From positions 2,666,001 to 2,730,000 of the forward strand of contig JAUJPP010000012.1 of NCBI GenBank assembly GCA_030562195.1: a stretch of DNA of 64,000 nucleotides, in the 5' to 3' direction. The translations under genes and the position numbers were made by a program. Shown here in pieces: positions 1-13,400 of the stretch (its first letter is position 1; each line of letters opens with the position of its first letter). Origin of the DNA: Nipponacmea schrenckii. Lineage: Eukaryota; Mollusca; Gastropoda; Lottiidae. The notes beneath the pieces were generated by a model. That model worked only from the letters and a program-made list of their open reading frames with translations. It searched no databases and had not been told where the DNA came from.

Positions 1-720
1 ACGACATAAATTGAACCAAGATGATAAAAAAACCTGTAGTCATGACACAGATTCCGATTTGAAAAAAAAAAACATACAAGATGCATCCTGCAGGTTATAA
101 GCTTGGGAAATAATTTGTTGAAATTGCAATTTTTAGTATATATGAAAACCGGGTAACTTTTCACATACTAGTTGGGAATTACACATTACTTTTCGATTGC
201 TTCCAACAAAATATAGATGTAACTCTAATTCTAATCCAATTTTGCTTTAACCCAGTTTTCTGAGACAACTCGTCATAATATCATATTAATGTTTCAATAA
301 ATGATTTTACACCCTTACTCATTTTAATCTTGTTAATCGTAGGCCTCTATGTAATATGTTCTAATGAATATGCTATCTTTATTTTCAGTAGACATCGCAT
401 CATTCAAACCAAAAGGACATAGCCACAGGACATTACCATAGAACAAGTGCAAACACAAGCAAAAAAAAAAAAAAAAAAAAACCAACAACTACAAGGCTTA
501 TCTAATGATCCTGAAGCTAAAGAATCTTCCACTGAATATGAAGCTATTATTGGAATAAATAAACGATATACCACATGTTTGTTTTGAGTAGTGTGATGAC
601 TTCAGCGTGGAATCTAATGGTGGAAACATGAACGTGATTACAGATGAATTATGTCAAAGAAGAATGAAATGCCCTACTGATATCTTTGAATGTGGTTTTA
701 AAAATAAGTATTTCTAGGTC
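1..720. other. No gene recognised
   Basis: AT-rich sequence with stops in all frames. A homopolymeric A run near 461-482 could be the tail of a decayed retroposon, but no body was recognised upstream. Nothing else supported. Confidence 0.5.
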
Positions 721-726
721 CTGACT

Positions 727-885
727 GTACCAAATTTAGGAGGTCCTTTTGTTATATTTGCATTTTTGGTTGATAATTTTGTATACAGCCAATAAAGGCG
801 TTCGGATATTTTCAGCAATAAATAGTTCCGTCAATGGCTGTTAAGGGTTGATCGAGCCACAATGCAACATACTGGCGACGAGGAT
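727..885 (+). repeat. Candidate 5' LTR remnant plus primer-binding site
   Basis: Lies just upstream of the gypsy-like coding remnant. The stretch runs from a TG (727) to a CA (near 869) and contains two AATAAA-type signals around 786-826. It is followed at 873-885 by TGGCGACGAGGAT, the kind of sequence that commonly follows the 5' LTR in metazoan Ty3/gypsy elements. No matching 3' LTR was found, so the LTR call rests on position and the primer-site-like sequence only. Confidence 0.35.
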
Positions 886-1062
886 TACACCAGATGTTTT
901 AATGGGATAGATGAAGTTATTCCAATGATATTAGACACTGGCATGTTTTTCTGAAATAACCCGTTTGAATTATGTATCGGTGCGCCGACGAAGAAATCCA
1001 AGGGTATTTGATTTATGTTGGATTATTAGTCTTTCATGTGTGTCTTTTAACTGTTTATTGAT

Positions 1063-3330
1063 TTGTCATCAAACCTAGATATGGCAGGAGGGAAAATAGG
1101 ACGTATGGACATATTTGATTGGGATTTGGAATCATGGGACTCATACAGTGAACCATTAGAACCTTATTTTATAAACAATGATATCAAAGATGAAAAAAGT
1201 TATCAGTGCCAAGACCTATTCTTAAATCAGAGATCTGGCAGCTCCAACCAAACCATCGGAGGTGAATTTCTCAGAGCTAATTGAAATCATAAGAGCTCAT
1301 TTGTGCACGAAGCCATTGGTCATAGCAGAACGATTTAGACTTAAAAGAAGAAATCGAGAAGAGAAAGAGTCTGTGCGAGACTATAAATCACAACTGAGAA
1401 CAGAACACTGTAAGTATTGTCGATTATTAAAAGAGGCTTTACGAGGCAAAATAGTGTGCGGTTTACGTAGTGGGCATAATCAGCAGAAATTATTAGCTGA
1501 AGAGAGCTGGAGTAAATAAGGTCCAGTTAAAGAAGAAATTTCGACAGACTGAATATAAGAATAGGGGACAGAAGAAAAACTTTAGATGAAGAAAAAATGG
1601 TTCAGTAAGAATATGTGGTGACTTTTAACAATGTTTTGGAAGTGGATCAGTACCCCTTGCCAAGGATTCAGGACATTTTTGCAGAATTGTCTAATGGTAA
1701 ACCCTTTTCAAAGCTAGACAAAGCATGCATATTTACTGTTAAAGGTGGACGTAGCCTCTCGACACCTCATCATCAACACTGAGAAAGGACCGTATCTTTA
1801 TAACCGACAAGTGTATGATATAGCCACCATCAGCATGGCAGCGCACCATGGATATGATTCTCAAAAGACTTCCAGGAGTAAAATGCATAATTGATGATAT
1901 GATCGTTACCGGACGAACGGATGAGGAACATCGAAGAAATTTAAATGCGGTGTTAACAAGGTTGCAATTGTATATGGTCTAAGAGTCAATAAATCGAAAT
2001 ATAAATTCTTCAAACCTAAAGTCAAATTCTGTGGTCAAGAAATCGATTGCAATGGTTTTCACAAAACAAAATTGAAGATTGAAGCAAACCAACCAACCAA
2101 TGTCACTGAACTGTGGTCTCTTTTGGTAACTACTAATCAAGCTTTCTACCAAATTTATCAACCATGTTACGTCCTTCAAACTAACTTCTAGAGAGGGAAC
2201 GGAAATGGCAGTGGACACGAAGATTTAAGGAACTGATAACCTCAGAAGAAGTACCTACCTATTATGACTCTATGAAAAATTAGTCTCAGATCGATAAGGA
2301 AGCATTGGGTGTTGTTTTGGGAGTGAAACAATTCAATCTTGATTTGAAAGGAAGACATTTTTGCCTCCTTAGAGATCATCAACCTCTTGATTCTATATTT
2401 CATCCTCATAAGGAATACCTACAGCCTCTGAAACAAGATTACAGATACAAGAAGTACTTTTGTCGTTTCACGATTACGAGATAGAGTACAAACACACTAA
2501 GAAACGGTAATGCAGACTGTCCCTCAAGGTTGCCGTCAACGTCAAATTCGCCATGAGGAAAGGTGGATGCAGTTGAAATGTTCCATATCTCACAATATGA
2601 GATGTTATCAATCAAAGTGGAGAAGATTCAATAGGAAACCAATAGAGATTCGATTTTGTGTGATGTCTGAATGGACAGGCGAACCAGGAAATTCTCAAAC
2701 AGAATCCTACTTTACAGATCTAAATGAATTAACAGTTCACCAAGGAAGTCTGTTATGGGGTATATATGGTTATGGTTGTTATACCCCCATCGCTTCATTA
2801 AGAGGAAGGCGATTACTTGTAGTTACATTTAGTATTGCCAAAAACATTCTTCACCCTATGCACCAATACATCCAATGAAGTGGCCAAGGAAACTATGGGA
2901 AAGAATACACATAGATTACTAGAAGTATTTCAGATGAAATCTACCACGTCTGAATGAACAATTGAAGTGTTAAAAACTATATTTACTAGGAATGGTATTC
3001 CGTATCAGTTAGTAAGTTACAACGGACCACAGTTCGTGTCTGAAGAATTTAAAACTTTTGTGAGACAAAACGGTTTTAAACACACAACTTCAGCACCGCA
3101 TATTCCGAGTACAAATGGATTGGTGGAACGCTTTACACAGTCGTTCAAGATGGAATGAAAAATCTGCTTTGCTATTCAAGGATAGAAATCTACATTGGAG
3201 ATTAGATCTTGTTAAACCAGAGTAGAGTCAGAGAAGAGTAGTTGATCAGCAGAATAAGATGAGAGAGAAACGTCATACATTTCCTTTGTACTATCCAGGT
3301 GAACTTGTATCTCTAAACTTTATAGTCCTA
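1063..3330 (+). mobile_element. Ty3/gypsy retrotransposon remnant (gag, RT, RNase H, integrase)
   Basis: Broken reading frames give the domains in the expected order. Gag: 1080-1520, with the motifs MAGGKIGR and TKPLVIAERF and the ending VCGLRS. Reverse transcriptase: about 1645-2200 (YPLPRIQDIFAEL at the start; the catalytic box region reads CIIDDMIVTGRT). RNase H: about 2300-2500 ([11 protein letters not shown], then LLRDHQPL). Integrase: about 2720-3165, including APIHPMKWPRKLWERIH and NGLVERFTQSF, with a C-terminal tail to about 3330. Many frameshifts and stops interrupt it. In the integrase core the usual S-D-N-G-P-Q-F reads SYNGPQF, so the second catalytic Asp is Tyr. The family resembles gypsy elements of the K02A2.6 type. 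Clearly inactive. Confidence 0.88.
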
Positions 3331-3346
3331 ATGTCACCACATTAGT

Positions 3347-3541
3347 ATGTCGTTATGGCGGATCTTGCTCCTGGTGGGAATCTTTACTCTTCTAGCCGAC
3401 TGGTACAATTTTCTGTCCATTTCATGTTTATGGATATACCTCATTTCATCTATTTACTTTTTAACACATATTGTGTGCTCAAGTTTACATTTTCATCAAC
3501 GCATTTTAAAACCAACAGCATTTGGTTGGGATATTCCATAA
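3347..3541 (+). other. Unassigned hydrophobic ORF (64 aa)
   Basis: A short open frame beginning MSLWRILLLVGIFTLLADW, predicted to hold two membrane-spanning stretches and ending in a polar tail (RILKPTAFGWDIP). It could be a genuine exon with an N-terminal membrane anchor, or chance. No family recognised. It lies directly after the gypsy remnant; 3542-4013 holds nothing I can identify. Confidence 0.2.
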
Positions 3542-4013
3542 GACAATACTTCAATGAACGTTTACATTGCTCAGACTATAGGAAATACTTTTTTTAATTT
3601 ATTCCTTCATATTTGCGTGCTGTTACTGGTTATGCAACTTTTTATTTTCTTGAATTTAAAATAATTTAACCAGTGAAAGTGTCGTCCGCGGAATGGCTAA
3701 AATGGGAGTTAAATTTTATATAGTCACATCAGGTATTTTTAAGAGTAAAAATAGTTTAATTAGAGCGCGACATCAACCAAGTTTCCTTAAAATCCGACAA
3801 GATTTGTGTGAACGATCTGATTGTATATGTTTTGAAGAACTACAATTAAAGTACCTTATTTGTACTCGATAAAAATTTCAACTTTTTTTTAGAAACAATG
3901 AAAAAATAAGACTCTTGTTTTCGGGTTGCAAATATTTTAATGATTGAAATATAAACATTTATCTTACGTAAGTATCACACGAATTCGTTCATAAGTAAAT
4001 TATTAAATCACTG

Positions 4014-4211
4014 ATGTGTAAGTTTATGAAACATCACAAGCCACTGGCGCCAAATTTTACACAAGCACAATTAAAAAGGTTTCTAGTCAATTTATCTGGA
4101 ATGTTTATGTTCTCCTCCAGGGAAGCTGATAATACTTTCACACTTCCGAAGAAATCATTAAATAAACCAAAGTATTTACGACAAAAACGTCATAAGTCAA
4201 TGGAAGATTAA
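4014..4211 (+). CDS. Unassigned small ORF, possibly a terminal exon
   Basis: 65 codons, basic (many K and R), ending in the charged tail RQKRHKSMED before a TAA. The amino-acid mix looks more protein-like than the surrounding frames, and an AG acceptor-like site is present near its start, so it may be the last exon of a plus-strand gene. No family recognised. It ends about 240 bp from the 3' end of the SEC14-like CDS on the other strand. Confidence 0.22.
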   Translation: MCKFMKHHKPLAPNFTQAQLKRFLVNLSGMFMFSSREADNTFTLPKKSLNKPKYLRQKRHKSMED

Positions 4212-4233
4212 ACATTGTCTTTAACACACCTCA

Positions 4234-4239
4234 TTTATT
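4234..4239 (-). terminator. Candidate poly(A) signal for the SEC14-like gene
   Basis: AATAAA on the minus strand, about 210 bp downstream of the SEC14-like stop codon at 4451-4453. A plausible 3' UTR length; not otherwise tested. Confidence 0.35.
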
Positions 4240-4450
4240 ATCTTGATATGCATTTGTTTTGTGTGATATGATATGAATATCGTTTTCAATGCATGTATCA
4301 AATATTACATGTTACACGCCCATCCAAATTCTACTTAAATATTATGTTTACTTCTTATGTATTACAACCTCTCAGTTCCTTCTTACTGACTAATTATGCG
4401 ATAGCAAACAGTTTCCATCATATCCTAATGACAAGAAAATGTCATCGATT

Positions 4451-7400
4451 TTAATGGGTCTCTTGACTCTCTTCATTATTTAGAGTTTCGATCTCTGATT
4501 TCATACAATCATCATCCTCGATGACTTCTACAGTATATTTCACCTTCTTATCCCGGGCCCAACTAAAACTATTATCGAAACATATCACATCTGAAATAAA
4601 TCAAAGAATAATTTATGAAGATATTTTATAAATTATCCAAGTACAGTCAATTTATTGGAGTCGTGCCATCACAACATATTACAATTTACAACGCGGGACA
4701 AGGCACCTGTTCACACTTCTCGATTAACCATGGAATTAGTTCTATCCCACTTCCACCATCCCGAAGTTTAAATCTACATCATTAAATATTGAGGCAATGT
4801 TTAGCTCGTAATAGCTGGATTGGGTGTGATATCGTCTTTAAATAGTAATACTAAAGCCAGTAGCAATGAAATATTAATGCCATGTAACAAAGTAATAAGT
4901 TGAATACCAATGGAATATCTTCCTAGTTTATCAAATATAAAAATGAAAACTAACATGTGCCGGTTTGTTTACAGGTATGAGCTCCATCTTGAGGTACCAT
5001 ATGACTGTTAACCCTTTCACTTTCGATAACTGGTACTGTTTTACCACCGTCTTGTATCGAAACACCAAATCCAATATCAAAATCTTCAGTTTGAAACTCC
5101 CAGCTAAATATAACAAGTTGTTGCCTAGCAGAATACGCCCACTTTAAAGTATATTACTGTTTAACACTCGTGAAACTCCTGCATTATTTTGGCTTAATGT
5201 GGGATCTCATAAATATACATGATCAAACAAAATTTCATTCAAATCAGACGAAAACTGTAGTCTTTTTCACATTCTCAGCTAATTTCGATGCGTTTTGACT
5301 AAGTCAAATGCAATTCACTGTAAATCGTCAATATCGAACTTGTTCAAGATTTTATCAATTAAAAATATCACACCAAATTTCCTTCAAATCAGATGAAAAC
5401 GGTAGTCTCTAAAGCTTTGAAAGTCAATTTTGACGCATTTTGACTACATGGTATTTATAATTACTACAATAATCTACTGATGTATATATTGCAATAACCC
5501 TACCTTAATATAGTATTTATTTTATCCACTTTATAAAATAAATTAACCTTTTCTCCATTCGGAACAACTATTTCCTTAAATTGCCTAATATCTTGATTGT
5601 CTTTCAAATAGTAAGATTGTGGTACCAAACCGCCTTGACAGATCTAAAATATGAATAAAGGGAAATAACCCAGCTGTAAAGATACATTTAGTGACTACAA
5701 CTCAATGTGCTCACTCATTGTGTCAAATCTATGCCTTGACAACAAACGAACAAAACGCCTATGCGATTTTCTTTTCCTATTGACGAAACAGTATAATCAA
5801 AAACCAATTCCAGTGAAATTTCTGAACATTATCGGACCCTCCGTAGGCCGAGTGGTCTAGACGGTTGACATGTATTGCTGGCGATTTGTTCACTAAACAA
5901 TTCTCTAAAATATAAAACTGTTTACATTGAGCCATTCATATCAAGAGAAGAAATAAAAAATGAGCGTAATTTAAGAGTCATGATGAAAGAATTGGGAATT
6001 GGTGATAAATTGGCTTTTAGAAATGGACCGATTTCGAATTAAAACGTATGTTGGTGCCTGCGTCTTGGAGTTTGGAACTGTAGAGGGTTTTCAACTATAC
6101 AAAGTGATAACTCAATTTTTAAGTTTTTAAAAAAAAAAATCTTTCCTACGATGTATTACGAGTATTACGATGGCCATCGCTATATTTTACTTTTTAACCG
6201 TATATAACCTAGCAATGCATAACGGAAGGGGTAGGTCTCGGGATTTTACTCGTATTTCCACAAATGGTAAATCGGTGGTAGATTGTGTCTGTACCACCCA
6301 TGAAAATATTAATAACGTTAAATCATTCTAACAATCTAAGTAGTGACAATGTCTGATAGTATAAAAGATGCTATTTCCTACCACCCAGATTCTACCCAAG
6401 ACCATTCACTGTTACTTTCGGAAATTGACACACCACGTGTAAAAGACTAAGAACCAATTTTAGGAAGAAGTGTCTTACCAAATTCGACTTGTCCTGTAAC
6501 CGACATAATGTATGAGACATAATGACTAAAATACAAGAAACCATATACAAGTTGGAAAGAGCAAAGCCATTCAAACGGCGTACGATGATTTTACCAAATT
6601 GATTGAAGATGATATGCATTCGAGGAACCCTAGTAAACAGATATTGATAAATGGATACCCTAACCATAATGTTAAAACTAAATCAAGATACAAAGCATAT
6701 TGGGACCGCGACCTTACACAACAGTCGAATAAAGTACGAAGTGGTGAACAATCTTGGCTCAGAGAGAATTCACATAATAAACAGAACCATCTTAGAGCAC
6801 ATTTTGTTCCGAAAGAAAACAATTCGATAAAGACCTCCGAAGAAAAAGCGTAAGATGAAACTTCAACAAGATTTGTAAGATATATATGACAATGACCCGA
6901 ATGCATTCTGGGAAAAAATGGGGAAAATAGAAATCGCTAATGACCGAATTTCACCTTTCCCAACAGGCATGCGAAATAGTGATACAGCAATTCCTACAGC
7001 TATAATGAACACCTCGAAATGAAAAAGGCCACCAAAAACCAATCTAAATCCGCAAGCCGTACACTTGGCGATCTCTGTAAAAATGTGGGGGAATGACATT
7101 CTATGTATATACGAAACTTTATAAGAATTTATGAACCAGTGCTTTTATACTGTGCACAGATTTGGGGCCACAGGTCATATTCATGTAAATGGTGTACATA
7201 AGAAGGCCATTAAATTTTTTTTAGGGGTGGGTAAACGAACATCAAATTTAGCAACAAGAGGCGACACTGGATGGGTTTCATGCTTTATCAAACAGAGTGA
7301 ATGCATTAGATTAGTATGTAAACTATATAGAGTATCTAGACATATTTTTTATGTCCTTAGATATTTATCTAGAACCTGTAGGAAGCAGTAGTATTTCAAA

Positions 7401-10400
7401 GTTGCTAAAATTGTTGATAAATTGGGGTTGGGGGAAATTGTTTTGAACTTAAAATTGTCAATTAAACGCATAATGAGTCTTTCGTCTGTTAAGCTACACG
7501 AATTTTAAAATAGGGAATGGTCACATGACTTACATGATGACATGATGAAACTCCACTAATGACAATAAACTTGGAACGCACAGACGGTTTAAGTTTAACA
7601 TCTCAAAAGAGGCATATGTATCAAATTAGCCAACTAAGAAGTGGTTGTTTAACGATAGAAATTGAAATCGCTCGCTATTCAAAACAACCTATACCTCTTG
7701 AAAACAGCAAATGTAAATGCTGTAGAAAATCTTATGTCGAAGATGAATTCCATGTTTTAGTAATTTTTGATACGTATGATGATATTAGAAGAATTTATTA
7801 TCAATATTATTTTTAACCCGAACTTTCCCTTATGTTCAACACAAATCGTTTTTATTTCATTATGAGCAATCCAGATATACAGCAAGATCTAGGTAAATTC
7901 CTATCTACCCAAGAAATGTCAAGCCATTTAATTCAAGTATATTAGAGTCCGTGTTAAACACATTGTTCAAAGTTGAAAAAATTTAATTTTAATCTAGAAC
8001 ATCGTTTTCAAATATACTACACTTAAAGATATATTAAACTGTTTACTATTTTGTTTTCATATTCATGTCTTTTACGTTTAAGATACAATTCTATTTACGA
8101 ATATTTATTTTACGTTTTTAATGTGATGTGTCTCATAGGTCAGTCTTGGCCGGAAGTCTTTAATCTTGATTTTATATGTATATATTTTCATTGTTATGAT
8201 TATGATACATATTTTAATAAACTAACTATTGTTATATCAATTAACTAGTTAATCCTCTATCTCTCTGTCTACTAATCTTTAGTGACTATATTATAGAGAG
8301 GTTAAAACTATTTATATTAATGACCTGAATATAACACATAAAATAAATATTCTTGCTAAATGGTTTTAGCCATGCAAACAAGTATAAATATGATTTTGCT
8401 TGGTGATAAATTATTATGAACTATAAATGAAATTCATACCAATGATTCACATCTTGGATTACCATCATCATCCGTCATTTTACCGCCCAGAAATACTGGA
8501 AGTTCTTCTGGATCAATGTATTTTAACAGTACCTCACTATAATTTGCTAAAATGACAAGAGAAATGCAGTTTGGATAATTGGTCTTGTAGTTATGTCTTT
8601 CTTTTGTCTAATTAATTCTGAAAAGGAGAAATATTAAATATATAAACGAGTGCTTATGTAAAATGGAGTTTTTGAAATCAGTTGACAGATTTAATATTAC
8701 CCGAGCTAGATTTAAATATTACCCGAGCTATTCTTTTTATCACACAACTATCAATAAGTGCATATTTTGTTACATTCCTTGTCCCGTTTCAAAGAAAGAA
8801 TGGCTTTCATTTCGACGTCAGCTTCTTTGTTCCTTCTTGAAATATCATTGCGCGTAAGAAATAAGACCTAGATAATATACAATAAATGTTTATTTCACAT
8901 GGATATCACGTTCATGTAATGAAAGATTAAAAATAGCATGATCTTTACCGTCAATTTTAACCGAGTCGCCAACAAGAAACGTCGCTGTTATGGATATGTG
9001 GCGAATGAATACATTATTGCATAGTTATTAACCTGTGCTACAGTGTCATATGGTTTTTCCGAACTTGCGTTCTGAACTCGTAAACAGTAGTATTGTGTGA
9101 TGACCGTTAAATGCAATGACTACTTACATCCAAGTACATATATTTTATGTTTCATATCTTCGCTTATCAATGGTCGACATATCTTATATAATACCGGAAA
9201 TATAGACGGCGCTGTAATATACAAAGAGGTTCAATTAGAATCAAAGAATGTAGACTTGAAGGGCAAATAAATTTGAGTACCCTAGTCTCGAAATGCTTGC
9301 GCTGCCCCCGACTTAGCAACATTTTATTTAACACTTAAATTGATTGACAATAATGACCAGCAACCATAATTATGATCTATTTACATATCTGCTTACCGTT
9401 TACTACAAACATTTTCTTCAACAATTCTGGATAATTATCTTCTAATATAGACACAAGATGTAAGTACATTTGTAAACCTGAAACCAGAGGTCAACGGTGC
9501 GAGTTTTTTTAAAATTAAAGGTGGGTATATTACTGGTTATATGCAGAGGCTATTTACATTTAAATGCGCTTTAACTTGAAAAGCAATATAATTTTGAAGG
9601 TCAAACAGTTATGCATTTATCTGTCAAAACCAAAGGCGATGACAGTGTACTATTGCGGTCCATATATAAAGCAGATATATTATATGTACACTTTACCAAA
9701 ACGCATTGCCCAACCAGGAAGCTATTGCATTGATAAACGATGTCTCATTAACCTGTGTCTAATAGACACTATGACACCAAGTGACCAGCGCAATATAATA
9801 TATATGGCGGAATTTAAACAGGGTTGTTCGAATGCAAGCAGCATAAATAACTAAATATTGAATCAAACCCGCTAATTCCATCTCTTAAAATAGGCAGGAC
9901 TCGATCACCGCAAAATCCTTTACTTAATTCAAATTCGCTTCCATACCCATAAGACGAATTGTATCTCAGGTCATACATTGCAAAATGACGAAGAATTTAC
10001 CTGGTTTCCATAGCATTTTACTACTCACACCTTCCATATCAAATATAACTGTTAACTGATTAACTTTCTTGCCCATCTGAAATTACACTCGAATAAGTCA
10101 AATATATAAAATTAGAAACCTGCACATTTCACGAAAAATTCTTTCCTATTAGGACCTTAATATCCATTATATGACAATGATTATTCTGGTAGATATAATT
10201 AATTTCTTCAGCTTTCAGCTCTAATGTAATGTAGCCTCGACAGTTGGAAATCGAAAAAAAGCAGACTAATTCCGCTGTCCTGGCAAAATTTCCCTCATAG
10301 CACACTGCATGGCGTTTCCCATCTTCGTTAGCCCATAAGGTGCAGAAAAGTAGGACGTAAAACTCCAATCATTTTTGTTTTTGTTTCGAAAGGCTGTCAG

Positions 10401-13400
10401 CTGAGAAACGTTTGCAATCAAGAGAACAACCCCCTCGACAGGAAATCATCGGCCAATTGGTTTCTTGTCTCTCAAGGAGGAAAACACTAAACTGGAATTG
10501 TACTTTTCTCTCCTGGCAGAAATCCCACAAAAAAAAATTCTAGGTAGACTGTTGTTGGGTAGTGGGTTTTCCCAACAAAATAGAGGGTTTTTAACTCTTT
10601 TGGCATACTGGATCCTTTTGCAATTAGATACTACTATGAACGAAACTAAGTCCTGTTTCCTTACCTTCTTAGATTGTTTTCTACAATCCTCTACTATCTT
10701 TTCACATTGTAAGATTTTAGTTTTCTCCATATCAATTTTTCTGGCTGAATACATTAAACCCTTCATGTCTAATTTACCAAATAGCTCAACGCGTATAGGT
10801 GAACCATCTTTATCATGTCCACATAGCCCACCAGCTAAATATTTCTGTACAACCTGCACAGTCAAAATGAATTGCATTTTTTAAAAGTATAATCTAATTC
10901 AATAATATATTTTAAACATACGTTAAGTTTAGTGTGTGTATAATAATTAAGTAACCAATCCATATTTGAAATGTCAATGCCATCAAGTGTGCCATTCAAA
11001 CCTTTACAGCCATAACCACGGGCGTTTCGCCCTTGTAATCATTATGCAACAAACGTCATACCTCAGGAGGTGTATAAGTCGTCAAAATATTCTTTACATC
11101 AAATCGTTCTCTTAATTCGACATTCTGAAAAAATAATTCAAATGCTAATTGTACGAATCTGATTTTGTTCATCCATGTTCATTATCACCTAAATTTATAT
11201 CGTTATTGACCGAATAATGACTATTTTAATTTCTCATCCTATTAACTCACAAAGTAAAGCAAATTATCTTTGTGTATAGCAAAGTAAAATTTTGATAGAA
11301 TCAATATGGAAATATTTTACAATTTGCTTCAAGTTTTACGTAAGAGAAAATCTTATATATTTAAATGTATTATCAGTCGTAGTAACGAACATCCAGTTAT
11401 ACTGTCCAAAGCAGTCCTGCATTTTCCAAGGCTAGAAACCTAAGAAATGTGTTCATTGTTCAAAATGTTTCAGTTTTCCAGGGTAGCTTAATTATAAATT
11501 GTATATACATGTATAGTATAGTAATATCTATAGTAAATTGAGAAGGTGGGGCAAAACAAATTACACTAATCTTATTAAAATGACCAACAATAATGATCGT
11601 TACTGATGACACTAGAAAATCAGTGCTATATTATTGTGTCTGAGATTGATGATAGCCTACCGTGATGGTGTGACAATCAGTTAACAAGTTCGATATGAAA
11701 ATGTATGTCGGAAGATCTCGAATCTGAATGTTGTTTTAACAAGATTTACTTTGCAATTGAATGTCCTACATGTCATAGAATTATGTTCATAGTGCACTTT
11801 CCTAAACAGTGTAAATTACTCTTATTAAAATGATTAGGTGGCGCAAAACGACAGACTTTTGTATCGTCAGAACGTGATTTTGGACACGATCTTTTTCAAG
11901 CTCAACTTTACAAATTGTCTTTGATCAAATAATTTGGAATCCAATCTCAAAAACAACAATCTGAAATTTTTTAAACTATGAAAAAAAAGAAAGTAATTTT
12001 CTATGAAAAATAATATAAAATAATTTGTTATATATTTGTATATAGTTATTTTTAATCGTCCTAGAAACACGTGCCACCCAACGTGGTTGTGGTTTCATCA
12101 AAACAATTTTGAAACGTGATTTGATCAACTATAATAAAAAGATAAACGCCTTCCAAATTTAGATCCAACCTGATACACAAAAATCCATATTTTATGCTAG
12201 GAGAGAGTTTGTCTCAGCTATATAACAGGGATCCTAGTAAGGAATAACAAGAAAAAAAGGAATGGTAAATTTCAGCTGAGGGTCAAAGGGAGTGCAGGAT
12301 TCCACTTGGGGAAACAAGCAGAGATATTACTATTTAAAGATGCTTTAGAAATCATTTCCCATACAGAATTCTTTTCATCTCTCAAGCCAGATTTTAGTGG
12401 TTCTGTTCTACTACACCATCGACAAGGAATGATGTCTTGGAACCTGGAAACACCAGGATAGCTAGTTTAAGAAACGGGACTAACATTTCCAAGATAAAAT
12501 GACTTTGAAAGAATTTTTAGTTATAATGAAACATTAATCACCTTCCTTAGTTTAGTCAGATGAAATCAAATCAGTTACCGTCGAAAGCAACATTATTATA
12601 GCGTAAAATACAGACGCAATCCTTCCCCAGAAGAGCATTAACTAAGACTTTACTTATATTCAATATTATTAAAGATGTCATTCCGTGTTGTAATATGTAT
12701 GTATCAGCATGTAGCTTGAGTGTATCAGACGCCGTTGATTGAGATTGTTGGCTGTAGCTTCACATGATATATTTATTTTGAATGTATTTATTCGGTAAAC
12801 TAAACATCATGTTGTGTATTAATGGGTTTAACAAGTTTTTACAATAAACTATGTATTAATTCCAATGCCTTACAATTTGGAAAATGATCTATGTATGATG
12901 TACCGCAGATTCCTATTGTCCTATACACCTTGTTCACAGAGGGATAAAAATAAATGATAAAAGAATGATGCGTATTTAATTCAAAGCAAAGGACAGTAGC
13001 TTACTTTCAGATGCCATGGCTTGTGGTTCTTCAGCTGCCAATATTATGTTGTTTTTTTGTTTTTTAGCTTTCATTGATCAAAAATAGGTTGAGTCTAATT
13101 GATTCCAAGGTTGTGACAAAATATACGCTTGGTTACGTTCATTTGTGTTCCGTGTTACTCTGTTGCTACAATAAGTTGTGAATTTGGAGAATATAAAAAG
13201 TTCAGCTAATGGTAATGCAGCTTTATCCGTAGTGTAAATGTCAAAAAGGTAAAAAAAAAGTGTCAACTAACTTCTCGAAACATTGCTTCTGCTTTCTTCA
13301 CATCAAATTTTCTAGCTAAAATAAAATTATATCCTCGTTCAAATAGGAACATTTACATTAACCTTTTCTATATTGATCTTGATATTAAATTATACACAGG

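Noticed and set aside
5118..5141. Repeat-derived codons WAYSARQQL as part of the SEC14-like GOLD domain
   Set aside because: Phase-consistent, but the alternative (donor after 5504, acceptor before 5103) gives [17 protein letters not shown], which fits the GOLD family far better; kept only as a minor option.
10465..10884. Plus-strand 139-codon ORF
   Set aside because: It is the antisense of SEC14-like exon 6 and its flanking intron. The minus-strand translation carries the conserved [12 protein letters not shown] and [10 protein letters not shown] motifs with matching splice phases.
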